Below, one piece after another: positions 35,501 to 47,443 of a stretch of 64,000 nt of DNA. A program made the position numbers and the translations under genes. Positions within the stretch are counted from its first letter, which is position 1. The number at the start of each line of letters is the position of its first letter. Origin of the DNA: Microbotryum silenes-acaulis (lineage: Eukaryota; Basidiomycota; Microbotryomycetes; Microbotryales; Microbotryaceae); assembly GCA_003665825.1 (NCBI GenBank), contig QPFY01000017.1, positions 1 to 64,000 of the forward strand, given 5' to 3'. The notes under the pieces are model-generated. The model made no database searches and was not told the origin of the DNA. It saw only the letters and a program-made list of their open reading frames with translations.

Positions 35501-36980
35501 CGCCTTCGTTCACCCGAAGTCCATTGGCATGGTGGACAGCCGGGTCGATGATTTCATCTTCGACGTCATCCTCGTCACTCTCTTGATCCCGTAGTGCGAG
35601 AAAGTCGAAGCGATTGACCGGCTCGACGACCTCGTCAGGGATCCAGTCGTGTTCCATCCCGCCATAATCAGAAGAGTCTTCTACTTCCTCCTGAACTTTG
35701 GTCCCATGACTGTCGACAAATCCGTTGCCAAGACCTTCGTCGATGGTGCCGGATCCGAGCGGTGCCAAGTCCATGTCGTTCCAATCATACGGCTCTGCTT
35801 CGCGCGGAGTTTGACGCTCTGGTGATACTGAGGACAGCTGCCTGACCTCGATGTCGAGCTGACTGGCATCGCTATCCTGCTGGCCCTTGGTTGACACTCG
35901 TCGCGACCTTGCCACACTGCTCGTGCGTGATCTAAGCCTCGATGATGCGGACTGCGATCGCCACGAAGCTTGTTCGGCTGGCACATCTACGCTCTCGCTC
36001 CGAGGTCTTCCTTCGCCTTTGCCGCGTGTCTCGTCGCTGCCCTTGAGCAAGATGGGGTCGTCGCTGTCGCTCTCGGGGTGGTGGTCGACGGAGACGGGCA
36101 AGATTTCGCTCGGGACGGGGACAAACGAGCTTCTCCGTCGCTTCGGCCCCGTTCCCTTTCCTCTCGGCGTCGTCTTGGACGTGGTTGCCGTTGGTTTGGG
36201 CGAAGCGCGTGATGTACCCGACGATCGTCTGCGGTTGGTCGCACCGGCTTGGGGCGAAGGGAGTGGTGACGCCGAGGTCGAGCTGCGCCGCCGGGTGGGT
36301 TTCGTCTTGTGAGCCGCGGTGACCTGAATCGTCTCGAGATCCACTGTGGTCGAAGGTGGGGCAAGAAGCTACAGGCAAAAAGGGTCGAGTCAGCAAAGAT
36401 ATAACTCGTCATCTTTGGGCGAAAACATGCTGACCTGAGTGCTCGAGCGCCTCGGCCGGGACGATCCTGCAACCGCTTTCTCCTGTGACAGTCGAGATTT
36501 GTTGGTCTTTGGCACCGCTCGTTGAGGACTTTGACTATTGGGTGGGGTTGGCATGATCGAGGTCTCGTTCGAATCGAAGTCGAGCTGGGACTGCGAATCG
36601 TCGCCGCCGTCGCGCGCATCACGTGCTTCTGCGTGGTCGTCCGGGTTTTGATGGTCGCTCGTTGGCAGTTGTACCAGCAACGACAGTCTTGCGCTCGACG
36701 AAGGTTTTGAAATCCTGCGGGGCGAGCCGTCTGTGATGATGACGTTGGTAACGGCCGTAAAGGGTTGTCGTCGGGTCGTGGCTGGAGACGCTGAGAGGGC
36801 GGTCAGAGGCTTCGTTGAAGGACCGCGTGCGAGAGCGGGCATCAATGGCTGTGCGGGTGACGGAGCGCGTTGCAAGGCTTTTACACGTTCCTGAAGCAGG
36901 CCGACGGAGGATGATCGATAGGGTGTGTTCTCATCGCGGGCATGGGCTGCAGTCGAAGAGGGTTGACGTGGGGCAAACAT
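32549..36980 (-). CDS. Large disordered protein of unknown function, 1431 residues, 3 exons
   Basis: Exons 36,980-36,435, 36,368-33,727 and 33,656-32,549; introns of 66 bp (GTCAGC...TGTAG) and 70 bp (GTGCTT...GACAG). The joined frame is open and divisible by three. The protein is rich in Ser, Pro, Arg and Glu, with many SP/TP sites and RRRSS-type basic patches, so it is probably a phosphorylated nuclear or cytoskeletal protein. Residues 20-36 hold a short helix (GLLQERVKALQ). The only block that looks folded is at about 1020-1085, across the second splice: TSVEWRALEKALVEHERE, FLDRVHVHETELVGDWSR, then REKMVTRITALRARR. I do not recognise the family. The start is the first ATG of the frame. Confidence 0.8.
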
Positions 36981-37658
36981 CCGGGAAAGGGGCTAGTTCG
37001 TTGCGTGTCTGAGCGTGTCTGGGGCCGCTAAGTCCAGTCAATCGGCCGGTCCGTCGCACGCGTTCCTGCCAGAAATCACTACTGGCAGTAGCAAGAGCGG
37101 TGCTTTGAGCTTCGTCAGTCAACATCCGTTTCGGGTGATATATAGGACTTGGGCTTCCCTTCAACGTACCTCTTTTGACGCGGCGTGGTCCGGTCTAAAG
37201 CGCACTGTTGATCGGTCAATCAACAATCCCCCAACTTCGGTGATCAAGGCGATTGAGGGTCCGATACACTGATGCACTGAGAGTATTCGGCGGCCAAGAA
37301 AGGAAGCGTATTGCTAGAGAAGTAGCGCTAACAGAATGGTCGCGTCGAAGGGTTCGGAGTTGAAGGTAATGATCGCCGGTTGAGCTCCAATGAGCTCATT
37401 CAAGCGCGGTGGCCGGCGAAAAGCGACGAAATGCGGGAGGTCCGAGCGCTGATAACAGCCTCAGCAGGCTCTAGCCTGTGCCCCCACCGCCACCGACCCC
37501 GGCTCTTGAATCACCTGAGCCTGATGCGAGCCACGAGCTAAGCATGTCTACGCAGTCCCACTTTTCAACCAAGTCGAATATCTAGGTAACTGAATCTTAT
37601 TGTCCCGTGGTATGTAAGAAGCTGACTTGCGGCGCTGGCGTCGAGCAGACGAGCGGCA
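36981..37658. promoter_or_regulatory. Intergenic region, promoter of the 1431-residue gene
   Basis: 678 bases between two minus-strand genes: the promoter of the large gene and the 3' flank of the chitinase. No gene is seen. I found no convincing TATA box or motif. Confidence 0.4.
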
Positions 37659-39585
37659 CTACCAGTAGTAGTAGGCGTCGAGCTTCTTTCGGATCGTTTT
37701 CAACACTGCACAGACGAGCACATCTTCTCAATAAGATTCCAGCTCCGTGGAGTGTGAGAGCGACTTACCCTCTTCGTTGAAGCCAGTCGGATCGAAGGTG
37801 TAGACCCCTTTGAGCCCTTGCGACAAGGCGTATTTCTGTCAGGAGGGGAAAAGATTAGCTCAGTTCACAACGCGACTCGCAAGCTCGGACTCACGGTCTT
37901 CTCACCCGCAGAAGACGCATCATCATAGTTGATCATCACTTTGGTCTTCAAGTTGAACAGGAAAGGGGTGGCGGAGCAGGCATCGACATGACGCGTCCAT
38001 CCCCTCAAGCCGACCATGCCGTTCAAAGACAGGAGCTATGGCATGAAAAATCGTCCCGGATTCCGATTGAGTGGGGTGCATGAATGAAGCAAAGCTCTTA
38101 GAAACGCTCCATACTCACACCTTCGTCGAGGAAATCGACATAATTCCACATCCCGGTGTACGAAGCCGTTCTCACACCACAGACATCGACGACGGGCTTA
38201 TTCGCCTCCGTCCTGTTCTTCGTGAACACATTACTCTTGTCCGGGTAGATTTGCGAAGTGAACCCCTTGATGATCTGAGACTTGAGGGTGGATGATTTGA
38301 GCCTGTACGAGTAGCCATAGGCAGGGATGCCGAGCATCATCTTGGAAACGGGGATCCCAGCCTTCTTGAACGTGTCGAACACCTCGACGACACTCGTCAC
38401 GCTCTTGCATGTCCTCAGCGGGCAATTAGGCCCCGACGTGGCTTCCCATGGTCCACCGACATCGTAATTCATCAAGTTAATAATGTCAAAGACTCTGCCG
38501 AAATCGCTCATGTCCGCCAGGGAGCTGCCGTCGGGTCCTACCAATCCCGGGGTTGCAATGGAGGCGGTGATCAACTTTGATGGACCAATTTCTGAGCGCA
38601 GTGCTTTGAGTAAGAGGAGAGAATTGGCCCGAGTCGGCAGGTCGGACTTTGTTGCACCCGATACTTTGCGAGCCGGGGAACTCCCAGTCCTTGACAGCCA
38701 ACAAGCGAGTAGTGGGGTCAATTTCTAGAGCTGCGCAGGAGCCCCTATCAATCATGGTGTCCCGATGTGTCGGTAGAAAGCTTACAAAGTCGACGCAATC
38801 AAACTTGTACCGAGAAATGCCTTGACGTCTTTCACGAACGCCTTTCGATTGCCATCCGTCGCGACTACACTTCCGGGTGGGCCGTGTCAATTGATCCTCA
38901 TCGGAGGCACCTATCTGACGGCGTGAACTCACCTCGATCCGAAAAGTATCGAGAGCCGATCCGGCCCCCCATGGTGAACACCGCTTTCTTGCCATCTACC
39001 GTTTGAAAAAACCCGTTTCGGACGTCAGACAAATGGGTGCGTACCACCACGACTGGGGCAGTTACTACGGCGGCGGCGTAAGGCGCAGTGGTTGAACGCG
39101 AGATTTGACCCCGCCATGCGACGACGCGAGCTCCGATCCGGATTCGGCTCGGGATCGGGTTGAATGGACTAACTCGCTTTGGCAAAGGTAACAAAGTCTT
39201 TGACTCCAGCCTCGGATTGGATAACGGAGATCCTGAACCCAGTGGTGTCGGTTTCCGTGACTGTGGGAAGAAGCGCTGTCAAGTATCAGTCTTCACGCGG
39301 GCTACGACTCTGACAAAACAGGGGCACTGCCAGCACGACCGCGTAGACCAACCAAAGTAGTAGCCGCTGTCGGTTCGTGCCCAGTCGAGGTCTCGAGTTT
39401 TCTGCTCTCCATAAGCCGGCCAGTACTGCCCGCTTGCAGAATAATCATGGCTTAGCGCTTTGAAACTTGAAGTCTACGCGTGAACGCCTTCCCGAGCTCA
39501 GGTGGAGGACGTACAATAGTGCAGAACCGACTGCGACTTTGACGAGCGCGAGAATCAAAGCTACTGGAAGTACACGTGGCCTCAT
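37659..39585 (-). pseudogene. GH18 chitinase, multi-exon, with several apparent frameshifts
   Basis: Hydrolyses beta-1,4 bonds of chitin; probably acts at the cell surface. The ATG at 39,585 opens MRPRVLPVALILALVKV, a signal or anchor segment. Exons then give QYWPAYGE, TETDTTGFRI, GKKAVFTMGGRIGSRYFS, YKFDCVDF joined by an intron to DWEFPG (forming the DxxDxDWE active site), LMNYDVGGPW, MMLGIPAYGYSY, GLRGWTRHVDACSATPF, KYALSQGLKGVYTFD and the last exon ending LDAYYYW at 37,659. The frame fails at about 39,447, at an exon junction near 38,880-38,940, at 38,810 and at 38,627-38,631 (one base too many in GGG). The gene is either dying or affected by base errors. All catalytic residues are present. 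Confidence 0.75.
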
Positions 39586-40058
39586 GAGGGATGAGTTGCT
39601 GTAGAAGAATAAGGCGAAGGGACCTGGGAGACTGCTCTCGAGTCTCGGCTGCAAAAGCTGAAGAAACGTGTGGGGAACCCAATTCGGATCGAGCGGCGAT
39701 ACCGTTGCTTCACAAAAAAAGATCCGGCTTCGGTCAGTCGCTCTTAAGTTGCTGAAATTCACGTGCTGGTTGTGTCTTCTCTTTGTATGTTTGCATGATG
39801 TGAAGAAGCCGTTCGGCATACTACGGCCTCGAACCAACCTCTTGCCCAAACGCGCATTTTTGAGGCGAGTTCTCTGACACTAGTGGAATGGGAATGCAAC
39901 GACGCGCCTCGGGCCTCGGCTAGCTGAATCTGCGTCTCATCTGAGACCATGGAAAGCACTCGCTATCGAGGTCCAGTATCACTGAGAATTGACTTATTGA
40001 ATATCATACAAGTGTCTATAGCTGCCTGCATAGGATACACAACAGATGATCCGCCGCT
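39586..40058. other. Intergenic region, no gene seen
   Basis: 473 bases between the chitinase start and the stop of the ARID gene, both on the minus strand; it should contain the chitinase promoter. Confidence 0.5.
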
Positions 40059-41892
40059 CTACATACTCGGATCCTTTGAAAAGCCCATGGGCCCGATCTC
40101 CTCAAATCTGCGCGTGTCCGACCCACCACTTCCCGCAGAGACATCATCACGCGACGTTACAGGAGTCTCCGACACCGAGCCTCCGAGCTCACTCGAAGAC
40201 GTCGGAGCCCGACGTAGCAGGGACATTTTGTCACGTTGCTTGAGCAATGCGTTGGCCCAAGCCGTTTCGTAAGCCAGGAGGACTTTGGAATAAATCACCG
40301 CGAGTTGTTGCGTGCATTGAGACTGGTCGGGTAGTCCCAACATCAAAGCAACTTTCGGCCATGTTTGATCCAGTTCAACCTGTTTGAAAAGATCGGATCA
40401 GGTCGAACGCATCGATGAACCAGGCGGTAGTCTTTTGCAGGCTTACTCGCTCGCCTCCCGGACCTAGGAGCATGACGGTTTGGAAAAGCCTGAAGAGATC
40501 GACCTTGATGCCATCGATTCGGTACCCGTTCCTGTCGACAACCACTCCTCCTCGACTCATGACCACTTCCAGACTTGTGTAAAAGTCTGCCTCTTTCAAC
40601 TGCGGTCAGATGGATCAAAAGTTAGGGGTCAGATCTACACGCAATCGAAACCACGACGACGCCGGAACTCACCTCGTCTTGCATGCTCTGAAGCGTAGGA
40701 TAACCCAGTGCAGCGCCCTCCGCCAAGCATTCCGTTGCTGACTTGGTTCCGACCCCAGATTCACGAAGTACGCCGCCTGAAGCCGACGACTTCACCAAAG
40801 CTGGGGAAGCGTCGGCGCTCGAGATCTTCGGAACCCAGGGCTTGGAGAGAGCGGGCAGATCGCCTGTCGCATTAGGTGGAGCAGGTTCGGGAATGGTCGG
40901 ATAGGTCGATGGGTTCGATAGAGCGGCGTCTCGAGCGCGGTTCGCAGCTGCTACCTGGGCCCGAAGGCTTGGTGGGAGGTGGCTGAGATCGGGGCCGCTG
41001 AGAGTAGGTGCAGGTTGCTTCTTTGCTCGTCGGGAAGTGGATGCTTCCCCGGTGGTCGCGGATGTGGAGGTATTTGACCACTTCGTCAGCTCGGAGGGCG
41101 GCAGAAGAGGAGCGTCCACCTCAGCCGTAGAAGTTGCTGCGGTAGGTTGGAATGATGGGGCGGTAGAGGCTACGGGTAAATGAGGTGTCGGCTCGAACCC
41201 GAACATGGAAGAGGAGCCCGTACTCGCCAACGGCAGCTGAGAAGGCGATGCATAGGAGTGAGGCGGTGGCGGTGGCAATCCATACGGTGATATAGACCGG
41301 AGAAAAGATTCTAGCTGTGTATTGTTCCATGCCGGTTGTGAGGAGGTGGGAGAGGGAAAAGCGGGTGGAAGGCCCAAATCTGCCGCCGAGGAGCCCTTCA
41401 GTGGAAGCAGGGAGCTCTGGTGTAGATCAAAACCTTGAGAGACAAGAGAGGGGAAGAGGTTCGTATCTAGAGACGTCATGTTGTTGTCAGGATAGTTGAG
41501 CCCGTCGATCGGTCGTTCGCTGGCAAAACTGGGTACAGCGTCCTTGGAGGCCGGGAACGACGATGCGAGGAAGAATGTTTCATCAGAACGCTGATGGCTT
41601 GAGGTTGAGTTGGTGTCGCCTAACATCCCGAACGGAGTAGAGAACTGTGTCAACAGCGCCTGCAGCGTCAAGTTGGCGTCCTCTTGCGACCAGTTCCAAG
41701 GCCTATCCGAGTCACGATCCTGCGGAGTAGCATCACATTGTGCGAGCAGGCCAGATGAGCCCGGCGGAACGAGGATATAGGTGCGCTGACTTGGATCTAG
41801 AGACATACCTGAGATGTTGTAGCATCGGAGCTTGACTGATACGGGCCACCCGCCCGCTGTGACGGCACACTGAACGCTTGATCGCCGTACAT
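40059..41892 (-). CDS. ARID (BRIGHT) domain DNA-binding protein, SWI1-like
   Basis: Four exons: 41,892-41,809, 41,719-40,673, 40,599-40,447 and 40,379-40,059, giving 534 residues; all junctions keep frame (donors GTATGT, GTGAGT, GTAAGC; acceptors all CAG). The C-terminal third is an ARID: DFYTSLEVVMSRGG, RIDGIKVDLFRLFQTV, LLGPGGER, VELDQTWPKVALMLGLP and QLAVIYSKVLLAYE. The first 370 residues are low-complexity Ser/Pro/Thr/Gln. Fungal ARID proteins of this layout include SWI1 of the SWI/SNF remodeller; at 534 residues this one is shorter than yeast Swi1, so the assignment is tentative. The start is uncertain: the open frame reaches 42,171 upstream. Confidence 0.85.
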
Positions 41893-42219
41893 CGCGACTG
41901 AGACTCGTTTCGCGCCGATCGCCTCTTCTTTGTGGTTCAGTACCGAGTTCGATTTAAGGTAGGACCACCATGAGGGATGGACGGAGGTGATCACGTCGGG
42001 GTGTTTCGCTCGTTGGTGTATCGGACGGAGAAGCGCTGGCGGCGCGTAACTTTCGTGAACTGGCTGGAAATCGATCGCCGACAGTCGCCGACCTTCGCCG
42101 AGCTGACTCATCAGCTTGAAGATGGCTGAGACTCGGAGCGGCCCGATTTTTAAACACTTCATTTGCATCACGCAAACAGCACCAATTGATTAACAAACCG
42201 AAATTGTAAGTAGTTCGAG
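41893..42219. other. Intergenic region, possible 5' extension of the ARID gene
   Basis: Up to 42,171 it is open in the frame of ARID exon 1 (from an ATG giving MMQMKCLK), so the true start could be here. No other gene is seen. Confidence 0.4.
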
Positions 42220-43425
42220 TCACGCCAGCGCCATTCGCTTCCCAGAAAAGATCATTACGTTGATCATGACCAAATTGGCAATCACGAGCGTCCCCAAAAT
42301 AACCCCCGAGGTGATTAACATGACCTTCCAACCTCTCGAAAGACCCAGGCCCGTGGTCCCTCGGTCCTCAACCGACTTGCCCGGCTCGTCAATCGAATCC
42401 CAAGGGACGATCTTGACGTGCATCGAACTGCGACGACGGGCTAGGAGCTCGCCCCGCGAGCAACGTGATGCTGTGGATCGGTCCGATTTCTCCGTCATCT
42501 CGCCGTCGGGCGAGGCCACCTTTCCTTTCGGAAAATCGCTGACAAAGTCGAGTCGGGTGAAAGGTCGGAGTTCGTCCTCGTTCGAACCAGGGAAGGTCGG
42601 AGAGAGCGTGCGTGGAAGGTCTTGGAGTCCGCGGAAGACAAAATCATCGATCTTGGGTCGGCCTCGGACTGCGCCGACACGAGCGGGACGACATAACTCG
42701 ATCGTTGAGGGTGACTCGAAGTTTGGAGGCTCGAAATCGGGGATGGGCGGACGTTGGATGGGGTGACGTATTATGCGAACTTGTAGTTGGTGCGGTTCGA
42801 GATGGGCACGCTGTCCTTCCGTAGCGTAAGTTTGGACCGAGGAGAGATCAGAGCTGTGGCAGTTTACGCCGAGCGAGGAGGGGGCCAGACATTGGAGTGA
42901 TGAGTGGGTCGAAGGTGATCGAGAGATGCTTGAATCCGGCAGAGTGCAGTGGGGCGGAACGATGACGGGCGGCTCCGACGAAGCTCCATGGTCGGTCGGT
43001 ATTGGCGGAGTGCGCATGGGGACAGGGGAAGAAACAGCTCGACGAGCGTACGGGCGAGCGTGCGAGAGTCCAATGATCTGGGCGTAGGCGATATGCAAAC
43101 TGTCATCTTCGGCCGTGGAAGGTGTCGACGTAGAAGTTGAAGGCCCAGGAGTCCAGGTCATCGGCTCGACATCAACAGCAGAGTGACAGCAGGACTCGCC
43201 ACCGGTCGAGAACGAGGAAGGCAGGTCCTGGGTGCTCGTGTGTGAGGCCTGCATCGAGGGTGCACTTGACGCTACGGCCTCAGGTGAGGCTATTTGAGCG
43301 TAGGGCGAAGGCAGAACCCGGTGCGAATAAGTCGAGATGATTCCGAAGGCGGGCCCGAAGGTCGAGGATGCATCGTGTGTGGCCGATCGAGGGACTCGAA
43401 CACGGAGGGGAGCAGAATTAGGCAT
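42220..43425 (-). CDS. Single-pass membrane protein of unknown function
   Basis: 401 residues, no intron needed, from the ATG at 43,425 (MPNSAPLRVRVP); the frame is open a little further upstream only without an ATG. The first 370 residues are Ser/Pro/Thr-rich with no recognised domain. A single hydrophobic helix lies at the end (VMLITSGVILGTLVIANLV), followed by a short tail SGKRMALA. This is the layout of a tail-anchored protein with a long cytosolic N-terminus. It is transcribed away from SND1. Confidence 0.65.
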   Translation of the reverse strand: MPNSAPLRVRVPRSATHDASSTFGPAFGIISTYSHRVLPSPYAQIASPEAVASSAPSMQASHTSTQDLPSSFSTGGESCCHSAVDVEPMTWTPGPSTSTSTPSTAEDDSLHIAYAQIIGLSHARPYARRAVSSPVPMRTPPIPTDHGASSEPPVIVPPHCTLPDSSISRSPSTHSSLQCLAPSSLGVNCHSSDLSSVQTYATEGQRAHLEPHQLQVRIIRHPIQRPPIPDFEPPNFESPSTIELCRPARVGAVRGRPKIDDFVFRGLQDLPRTLSPTFPGSNEDELRPFTRLDFVSDFPKGKVASPDGEMTEKSDRSTASRCSRGELLARRRSSMHVKIVPWDSIDEPGKSVEDRGTTGLGLSRGWKVMLITSGVILGTLVIANLVMINVMIFSGKRMALA

Positions 43426-43966
43426 GATCTTTCCACGAATCAACGGTGGAATCGTGAGTGCTGTCAAGTGGTGGAGGGAGCTTGGGGAGTTTTAGAGAGT
43501 ATTCAGCCGACGACAGAGCACTGAAGTAAACATCTGTGCCGGCGTGAATAAAGGGCCTGGTCTGTGTCCATGGATCTTTTGAAAAGGCGAGGGCCGAGGC
43601 GCGCCGGGAACAAGGGCCGCTGATAGGGGCCGTGCGCTCCGCTGCGAAACAAAGGCCCGAGGCCGAGGCTGAAGCGGCCAAACTTCGGCGTGGGTGCAGA
43701 CTACATCGTCTCAGAGATCTAAATGATATTGCTTCATTTGTTGCATTGTGAGCTCGTGGGTTGCTGACCGCTCGAAACTCGAGATGTCGATCAGTTGATC
43801 GACCCCGCCTAGGCCGCCCCCTGGTCATCAGCCAGGGCCCAACAGCCAGCAGCAGCCTCCCCACATTTTTCCCGCCGAGGTGCATTTCTACTCCGCTTCC
43901 GTCTTTGTTCTTTGCATTCGCCCTTCCTTTCGCATCCACGTTTATTCCAATCGATATCTCAATAAC
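43426..43966. promoter_or_regulatory. Divergent promoter region between the membrane protein and SND1
   Basis: 541 bases between two start codons in opposite directions. CT-rich tracts precede the SND1 start (43,856-43,966). No gene is seen. Confidence 0.5.
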
Positions 43967-46900
43967 ATGGCTGTCACCGCTTCCATGTCCGCTACTGTCA
44001 AGTCTGTTCTCTCCGCAGATACAGTAAGTGCTTCATCAACGTGGTCCAGATTGCTCGCGTGACCTCGGGACCGCCTTCGCTGACGTCGTAAAGTGCCGCC
44101 TTCCTCCCCTCCGTACAGCTCGTGTTGAGGGGCAAAGTTCTGTCGCCCAATAGCCTTCCTCGTGAACGGGTGGTCCATCTCGATGACGGCCTCACGGCAC
44201 CGCGAGTAGGCAACAGGGACCGCGAGGACGAGGTCAGTACTCTCCTTCGCTATCCCCCTCACCTTCAAACGGCGACGAGCTTCAAACATGGCTCTCGTGG
44301 ATTCATTTCGGTTCGATCGAGTCTCAATCCCATAGTCGATTGAATCTTCAAGGTATGACAGATGCTGACTGGGACTACCCCTCCGAAATGCACCGCCTCC
44401 GCGCCCAATTGCGCCACGTCAACGCTCACGATGACGACTGATCGATGGCTCGCACCGCTCATCGCTTAGCCCTGGGCGTTCGATGCTCGCGAGTACCTTC
44501 GTGCGCTCTTGGTCGGCAAGACGGTCAACTTCCAAATCACCCGCACCATCTCCACGACAACCCCTCCGCTCGAGTTTGCGCGCGTCTTCTTCACCCAGCC
44601 TGACGGCGAGCAGCTCGATGTTGGTCTCGCCGTCGTCAAGGCTGGTTGGGCTAAGCTGCGCGACTCGCCCAAGGGAGCTGCCGACGGTGACGAGGATCCT
44701 CGTCGTGCCGAGTTTGTTCAGGCCGAGGAGGAGGCCAAAGTCATGGCGCGTGGCATGTGGGCAACGAACGGCCCCCCCGAGCAACACGTCAATTTCTCCA
44801 TGCCCGAGGACCCGTCCACTTTCCTCGCTCAATATAAGGGCCAGCCTCTCGACGCCATCATCGAGGCCGTCCCTAACGGTTCGACTGTCCGGGCTCGCTT
44901 GCTACTTTCCCCAACTCACCACCAGGTCGTCGGTGTCGGACTCGCCGGCGTTCGTGCCCCACGTGCGGGCAACTTGTCCTCCGCCGACAGTTCCGCGCCC
45001 TCGGGGGAGGAATTCGGCGATGAGGCCCGCTTCTTTGTCGAGACCCGACTTTTGCAACGCATGATCAAGATCACGCTGCTGTCTCTCCCGACACCCGCCG
45101 TCGCTCCTTCGGCCTTCAACTCGTCTGGCCCTGCCGCTACGCCCGCTCCGGCGACCATGTTCATCGGCACGGTCGCCCACCCCGCAGGCAACATCGCCGC
45201 GTTGCTCATCGCGACGGGTCTGGCTCGCATCGTTGACTGGCACGCCGGCTTCTTGTCGCAATCGCCGACGCCCGGTATGATGGCCGAGTTGCGGAAAGCC
45301 GAAGCCGAGGCCAAGGGCGCTCGACGTGGGGTGTGGAAGTCCCTGCCCGCAGCGACTCCGACCGCTGCGGCTCAGGCGGCTCAGCAGGAGAAGGAGCGCA
45401 AGTTTGAAGGTGTCGTCACTCGTGTCTGGGGCGCCGATATGCTCTCCATCGTTAAGACAGGCGAGACGAAGGAGCGCCGCATCCAACTCGCATCGGTTCG
45501 ACAGCCCAAGCCTAACGACCCTAAAGTCGGTGGTCTGCAAGCCGAGGGCAAAGAACTGATGCGCAAGAAGCTAATCGGTAAATCCGTCAACGTCAACATC
45601 GACTACATCAAGCCCGCCGAGGGCGACTACGAGGCTCGCGAGTGCGCCACGATCCGCGTCGCAGGTGGCGCCAACGTTGCTGAAATTTTGGTCGAGAAGG
45701 GTCTGCTCCACGTCATCCGACACCGACAAGGCGACGAGCAACGATCGTCGGACTATGACAAGCTGTTAGCCGCTGAGGCTAAGGCGGTGGCCGAGACAAA
45801 GGGTGTGCACTCGGGCAAGGAATACCCCGTCGGTCGCATTATCGACGCCTCCGAATCTGCGCAGAAGGCTGCACCTTTCCTCTCGTCATTCAAGCGACAA
45901 GGCCGAGCCGCTGGTGTCGTCGACTACGTCGCTGCCGGGTCGAGATTCAAGGTCTTTATTCCCAAGCAGGACATCAAGCTCACGCTTGTCCTCTCCGGTA
46001 TCCGTGCGCCCCGAACAGCACGAAACGCTTCCGAGAAGTCGGAGCCGTTTGGTGCCGAGGCCGCCCAGTTTGCTGGGAGAAAGTGCATGCAGAAGGACGT
46101 CGAGGTATTGATCGAGTCGGCTGACAAGAGTGGTGGTTTCATTGGCAAGGTTAGCACGGCCAGGCGCGGTTTTCTATATTTATATTCCGCGATGAGAGGT
46201 GTCGAATACTGACATAGCGGGTGTCTCTTTAGATGTTCTTGGGCAAGGATGACTTTGCTGTCTTACTCGTTAAGGAAGGCCTGGCCCGAGTCGACGAATA
46301 CGCCGCGGAGAAGGGCGCCAAGGACCTCGTCGAAGCTCAGGACGAAGCCAAGCGGAACAAGAAGGGGATCTGGTTCAACTACGACGCCGCCGCTGATGCC
46401 GCTGATGCCGCTGCCGCCTCCTCCGAACCCGCCGTCGCTCGTCGAGAATACGTCGACGTCGTCGTTTCCGACGTCCGAGGAAGCGCTGACTCGCCCTTCT
46501 CTTTCGCCGTCCAAGTCCTCGGCTCGAACGGCTCGATCCCCGAACTCGAACGCCTCATGTCTGAATTGACCGTCTTCCACGAAGAAACATCAGGCGACCT
46601 CACGCCTGCCAACTTCTTGCCGCGTAATAACGATCTCGTTTCAGCCAAGTTCTCGCAAGACGATGTTTGGTACCGCGCACGAATTCGCCGAGCGAACCCG
46701 GCCAAGAAGGAGGCCGAAGTGCTTTATGTCGATTGTAAGCGACTGTTACGAATGCTTTAGAAGTAGTACTGACTGACATCCGCTTTATGTATTGCGTACA
46801 GACGGCAACTCGGAGACGATCCCTTACTCACGCCTCCGACCCCTTGCGGCGCAATTCAAATCCCTGGAATCGCAAGCGAAGGACGCGACTCTCTCCTTTG

Positions 46901-47235
46901 TCACCCTTTTGGACCACTCAACCGAATACGGCCTCGAAGCCCAAGACCGTTTCCGCGACTTGTGCGAAGGCCGACAACTCGTCGCAAACGTCGATGCTCG
47001 TGATCCCGGTCTCTTGCACCTCTCCTTGTTCGACCCTAACGACCCTGAATCGGCCAAGGGTCATGAAGCTAGCATCAACGTCCAACTCGTGAGGGAAGGG
47101 TATGCCAGGGTCGATCAGAAGAGTCGCTTCAGGCAAGCGTACCCCCAAGTCGTCAAGGCGCTCGAGAGGGCCACCGAACAAGCCAAGAGGGACCGTGCCG
47201 GTGCCTACGAGCTCGGTGATATCTTCGAGGATTGA
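43967..47235 (+). CDS. SND1: Tudor-SN (staphylococcal nuclease domain and Tudor protein)
   Basis: Five exons: 43,967-44,023, 44,119-44,232, 44,470-46,149, 46,233-46,734 and 46,802-47,235, coding 928 residues, the usual size. The protein has four SN-like repeats and a C-terminal Tudor domain within a fifth SN fold. Landmarks: RGKVLSPNSLPRERVVHLDD in repeat 1; PWAFDAREYLRALLVGKTV at the third exon start; GKDDFAVLLVKEGLARVDEY in repeat 4; and VLYVDYGNSE (Tudor aromatic cage), formed across the last splice. It is an RNA-binding factor with roles in RNA stability, splicing and stress granules. Intron 2 (237 bp) is the longest in the gene and holds a 28-codon ORF. It converges with CSE1 (208 bp between stops). 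Confidence 0.95.
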
Positions 47236-47443
47236 TCAATCGATCGCAATCATCTAATTCTTGGTATAACCCCTTAACGCTGGAATCCAAAAGCGATACG
47301 TCGCCAGACCCCTCAGTCTCATTTCTCATGCTCTGTCGATGAAGGTGTCTTCTCAGTAGGGCCATATGCAACTTTACGTATCTATCCAATTGCAGTTGCT
47401 TCAATGACTAGGATCAAACGTCCATCAAGGGAGAGAGAAAGAG
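47236..47443. terminator. Convergent 3' ends of SND1 and CSE1
   Basis: 208 bases between two facing stop codons; it must contain both poly(A) sites. No AATAAA is seen, which is common in fungi. Confidence 0.4.

Noticed and set aside
44346..44469. Extra SND1 exon
   Set aside because: Using the acceptor at 44,351 leads to a stop before the next exon; skipping straight to 44,470 keeps the conserved sequence.
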